64,000 nucleotides of DNA, taken from positions 9,658,501 through 9,722,500 of the forward strand of contig NC_053415.1 of assembly GCF_016859285.1 (NCBI RefSeq), in the 5' to 3' direction. The notes beneath the pieces are model-generated. The model had not been told where the DNA came from. It ran no database searches and was given only the letters and a program-made list of their open reading frames with translations. Origin of the DNA: Xiphias gladius (Eukaryota; Chordata; Actinopteri; Istiophoriformes; Xiphiidae). Of this stretch, positions 62,936 to 64,000 are shown in pieces. Position numbers and translations under genes: made by a program. Every line of letters starts with the position of its first letter. The stretch's first letter is position 1.

Positions 62936-63847
62936 CGTGTGCGTGTGTGTGTGTCCAGACTCCAGCCTCTGTGTATTAAGTCTTTGAAAGGCGAAGAAGT
63001 AATCAAAGTTGCCGCAGGATCACACCATTCAATGGCCCTCAGTGCTCAGTGCCAGGTAACAGATGCACCGCGCATGCACGCAAAATTGTACTTCTTTACA
63101 TGAAGACTTCCATTGATATAACAAAAGGTTTTCATTTTCAAGTTCTTGAAGTCAAAATGGTCCTCACAAACATAGGAGTACACAAGCATACCCATACTCT
63201 CACAAACTATAATTGTCCTTATAATTGTGTGTGTTTCAGGTGTACTCGTGGGGCAGCAACATGTGTGGACAGCTCGGTCATGTCAACAGCCCTGTCACTG
63301 TTCCTCATAAGGCGAAGGTACAGCAATCTGTCAGGCAGTCATGTCTGCCTCAGTTTATTTGTTTCACTTTTAGCCATATATTCACTCAAATACACATTTC
63401 TACATTCAATATTTATTGACATTAGTTCAGTCATTCTTACTCTCAATCAAATCAAATCCTCATGGCTTAATATGCAGTAACATATGGCTGAAATGTTTAA
63501 ATCAACATATCAGCACCAACATTTGGGAGGTATCGATGATACCGTAAAACATTCTCAAAAACATACATATATTAATGCAACAAGCCTGTAAATGTCCTAA
63601 TAGCACACTATATTTTGTCTCTGGCGGGGCGCCGTAGCTGTCCAATGGTCTCCGGGTCTGGGACGTGTCGGCCGGTCAGAGCCACTCCCTCCTCCTGGCG
63701 GACGGAGAATGTGTCCAGCCGATCCTGTTATACTGTGGCCAGCATCAAGAGCCAACGTCAGCGCAGAGTCAAAGGTCATGCCGGAGGTTACCCAACAGGG
63801 TGGAGAGTTATACAGTCAGACCCACCCTGCTGCCTTTGTGCATGGAG
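54408..63847 (+). CDS. als2: Alsin gene, 5' half (RCC1-like domain), runs off the window
   Basis: Alsin is a cytosolic exchange factor that activates Rab5 on early endosomes, and loss of human ALS2 causes juvenile motor-neuron disease. Here 13 coding exons (A to M, listed separately) give the N-terminal RCC1-like propeller. Blade motifs are clear: [83 protein letters not shown] and [13 protein letters not shown]. Order and wording closely follow human alsin. Splice phases agree across all junctions from A to M. The linker between the two halves of the propeller (exons E to J) is poorly conserved. The start exon is uncertain. The DH/PH, MORN and VPS9 domains lie beyond the right edge. Introns are small (94 bp to about 1.9 kb), as usual in fish. 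Confidence 0.93.
54680..56356 (+). other. als2 first intron (probable), nothing recognised
   Basis: Besides the CA array at 55669-55736 there is no recognisable exon or transposon. It is an intron if the start exon lies at 54408-54445. Confidence 0.45.
55669..55736. repeat. (CA)n microsatellite, about 68 bp
   Basis: An uninterrupted array of 34 CA copies. Confidence 0.99.
56357..56517 (+). CDS. als2: als2 exon A
   Basis: It follows TATTATAG and ends ACACAGG/GTGAGT. It encodes [11 protein letters not shown] and later [13 protein letters not shown], matching the start of human alsin's first blade. It begins with the third base of a codon and ends with the first base of one. Confidence 0.88.
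57110..57334 (+). CDS. als2: als2 exon B
   Basis: It follows GTCTTATAG and ends ATTACAG/GTTGGT. It encodes [29 protein letters not shown] and [12 protein letters not shown]. Both edges split a codon after its first base, in step with exons A and C. Confidence 0.94.
57737..57927 (+). CDS. als2: als2 exon C
   Basis: It follows TCGTATCAG and ends CAAAAG/GTCAGT. It encodes [17 protein letters not shown], then [13 protein letters not shown] and PQK. It ends on a codon boundary. Confidence 0.95.
58259..58291 (+). CDS. als2: als2 exon D (33-bp microexon)
   Basis: It follows GTGATCCAG and ends ATTCAG/GTAGTT. It encodes exactly [11 protein letters not shown], matching human VEHLAGRVVLQ, between the exon C and exon E parts of one blade. 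Phase 0 at both edges. Confidence 0.9.
58387..58587 (+). CDS. als2: als2 exon E
   Basis: It follows TCCTGCAG and ends GGCGAG/GTAAAT. It encodes [15 protein letters not shown], then a variable stretch and [11 protein letters not shown], matching human CCPLGVTLTES. Phase 0 at both edges. Confidence 0.94.
58906..58955 (+). CDS. als2: als2 exon F (tentative)
   Basis: It follows TTTGCATTTCCAG and ends GGGGAAG/GTCAGC. Its 50 bp are what is needed to link exon E (ends in phase 0) to exon G (starts in phase 2). It would encode a basic, low-complexity [17 protein letters not shown] stretch with no clear human counterpart, and a different frame also reads open here. Confidence 0.5.
59152..59387 (+). 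CDS. als2: als2 exon G
   Basis: It follows AAAACTTCAG and ends CACTTCAG/GTTTGT. It encodes [17 protein letters not shown] and [16 protein letters not shown]; the latter resembles human VNEYLRKLSDHSVRE. This is the poorly conserved linker between the two halves of the propeller. Confidence 0.85.
59722..59809 (+). CDS. als2: als2 exon H
   Basis: It follows TTTCTTTCCAG and ends CCCACAA/GTATGA. It encodes [20 protein letters not shown]. Phases fit G and I. The linker is weakly conserved, so support rests mainly on splice sites and frame. Confidence 0.72.
60097..60278 (+). CDS. als2: als2 exon I
   Basis: It follows TTTCCTACAG and ends ACCCATG/GTAGGA. It encodes [19 protein letters not shown] and [11 protein letters not shown], resembling human KKSSSLVDI and RRLSLPG. 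The RRRSLP-like stretch is a possible basophilic-kinase site. Confidence 0.87.
60305..60746. repeat. Inverted-repeat MITE-like element in an als2 intron
   Basis: The left part (GGGAATATGCTTATTTACTT, then TTAGCTTAGCTTCC) and the right part in inverse (AGCATATTTTCTGAAATG, CTTTAAATT) form long imperfect inverted ends of a repeat very common in fish genomes. The middle holds CCATAAATTGTGGTTTTTAC. It is non-coding. Confidence 0.62.
62168..62336 (+). CDS. als2: als2 exon J
   Basis: It follows TTTTTCTGTCAG and ends CTTGCTAG/GTCTGA. After an Arg-rich start (SPRRRRHC) it encodes [19 protein letters not shown] and GHGDQLAR, matching human LPSLRTEVWTWGKGKEGQL. It ends two bases into the Arg codon. Confidence 0.94.
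62854..62954. repeat. (TG)n array replacing the polypyrimidine tract of an als2 exon
   Basis: About 101 bp of TG repeats with a few CGTG interruptions end four bases before the CCAG acceptor of exon K. On the sense transcript this is a UG-repeat tract directly upstream of the 3' splice site. Confidence 0.97.
62959..63055 (+). CDS. als2: als2 exon K
   Basis: It follows GTGTGTCCAG and ends TGCCAG/GTAACA. It encodes [20 protein letters not shown] and [12 protein letters not shown], close to human [20 protein letters not shown]. It starts with the last base of the Arg codon and ends in phase 0. Confidence 0.95.
63240..63317 (+). CDS. als2: als2 exon L
   Basis: It follows GTGTTTCAG and ends GCGAAG/GTACAG. 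It encodes [20 protein letters not shown], the start of a propeller blade, as in human VYSWGSNTFGQLGH. Phase 0 at both edges. Confidence 0.95.
63638..63847 (+). CDS. als2: als2 exon M, last exon in the window
   Basis: It follows GCGCCGTAG and ends ATGGAG/GTTTGT. It encodes [20 protein letters not shown], matching human NGVWSIAAGRDYSLFLVD, then a variable stretch ending LLPLCME. The open frame continues past the donor for about 30 codons, but the human-like continuation (LGYISRV) is not there, so the splice is preferred. Confidence 0.88.
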
Positions 63848-64000
63848 GTTTGTGGATGGGCCTTTAAACAAATACACAAAACTCAACAAGGATACAATAA
63901 AGTTACCATCCTTCAACAGGACTGAAAATGAGGAAGATGATGGGTCTAACTGAACCACTGGGGATCATTTATTTGGATTATACATGTTGGAAATAGCAGT
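63848..64000 (+). other. als2: als2 intron, cut by the window edge
   Basis: Non-coding sequence after exon M. The rest of als2 lies outside. Confidence 0.7.

Noticed and set aside
16656-62954. CRISPR-like or bacterial-type systems suggested by regular repeats
   Set aside because: All regular arrays are dinucleotide microsatellites or transposon subterminal repeats in a vertebrate genome.
63848-63953. Continuation of the exon M frame past its donor
   Set aside because: It does not resemble alsin and follows a good GAG/GTTTGT donor, so it is more likely intron read-through.

Overview
The window looks like nuclear DNA from a teleost fish, most likely a percomorph. Three things point to this: fish-type intronless odorant receptors, several degraded Tc1/mariner, piggyBac, L2/CR1-like LINE and DIRS-like elements of kinds common in fish, and many long CA/TG microsatellites. 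Only two conserved non-receptor genes are recognisable. One is a complete single-exon Frizzled receptor (fzd7-type, minus strand, 36266-37963). The other is the 5' half of the multi-exon alsin gene als2 (plus strand, from about 54.4 kb to the right edge). They point away from each other. From general knowledge, FZD7 and ALS2 are close neighbours in mammals, with CDK15 between them, so this looks like old vertebrate synteny; no cdk15 exon was recognised in the gap.

Layout. 1-5.6 kb holds transposons: a possible DIRS-like remnant, a complete but inactivated piggyBac element (1805-4149, flanked by TTAA), and a degraded Tc1 element directly next to it. 5.7-25.4 kb is an odorant receptor cluster on the minus strand: two intact single-exon receptors (5738-6643 and 13001-13978), one pseudogene (22805-23719), two coding relics (about 12.74 and 25.14 kb) and a probable duplicated receptor flank (about 17.6 kb). 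It is broken up by Tc1, LINE and DIRS-like debris. 25.4-36 kb is mostly unique non-coding DNA. fzd7 follows, with a CpG-rich upstream region. 38.6-54 kb is non-coding, with LINE fragments in both orientations, a chimeric Tc1 pair and long microsatellites. From 54.4 kb onward is als2, whose N-terminal RCC1-like propeller is spread over at least 13 small coding exons, with splice phases consistent from 56357 to 63847.

Functionally, Frizzled-7 is a plasma-membrane Wnt receptor, alsin is a cytosolic and endosomal guanine-nucleotide exchange factor for Rab5, and the odorant receptors act in olfactory neurons. The genes do not form a pathway; the shared location is synteny plus a receptor cluster. 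All exon edges were placed by eye from reading frame, splice consensus and remembered family similarity, not by alignment or transcript data.
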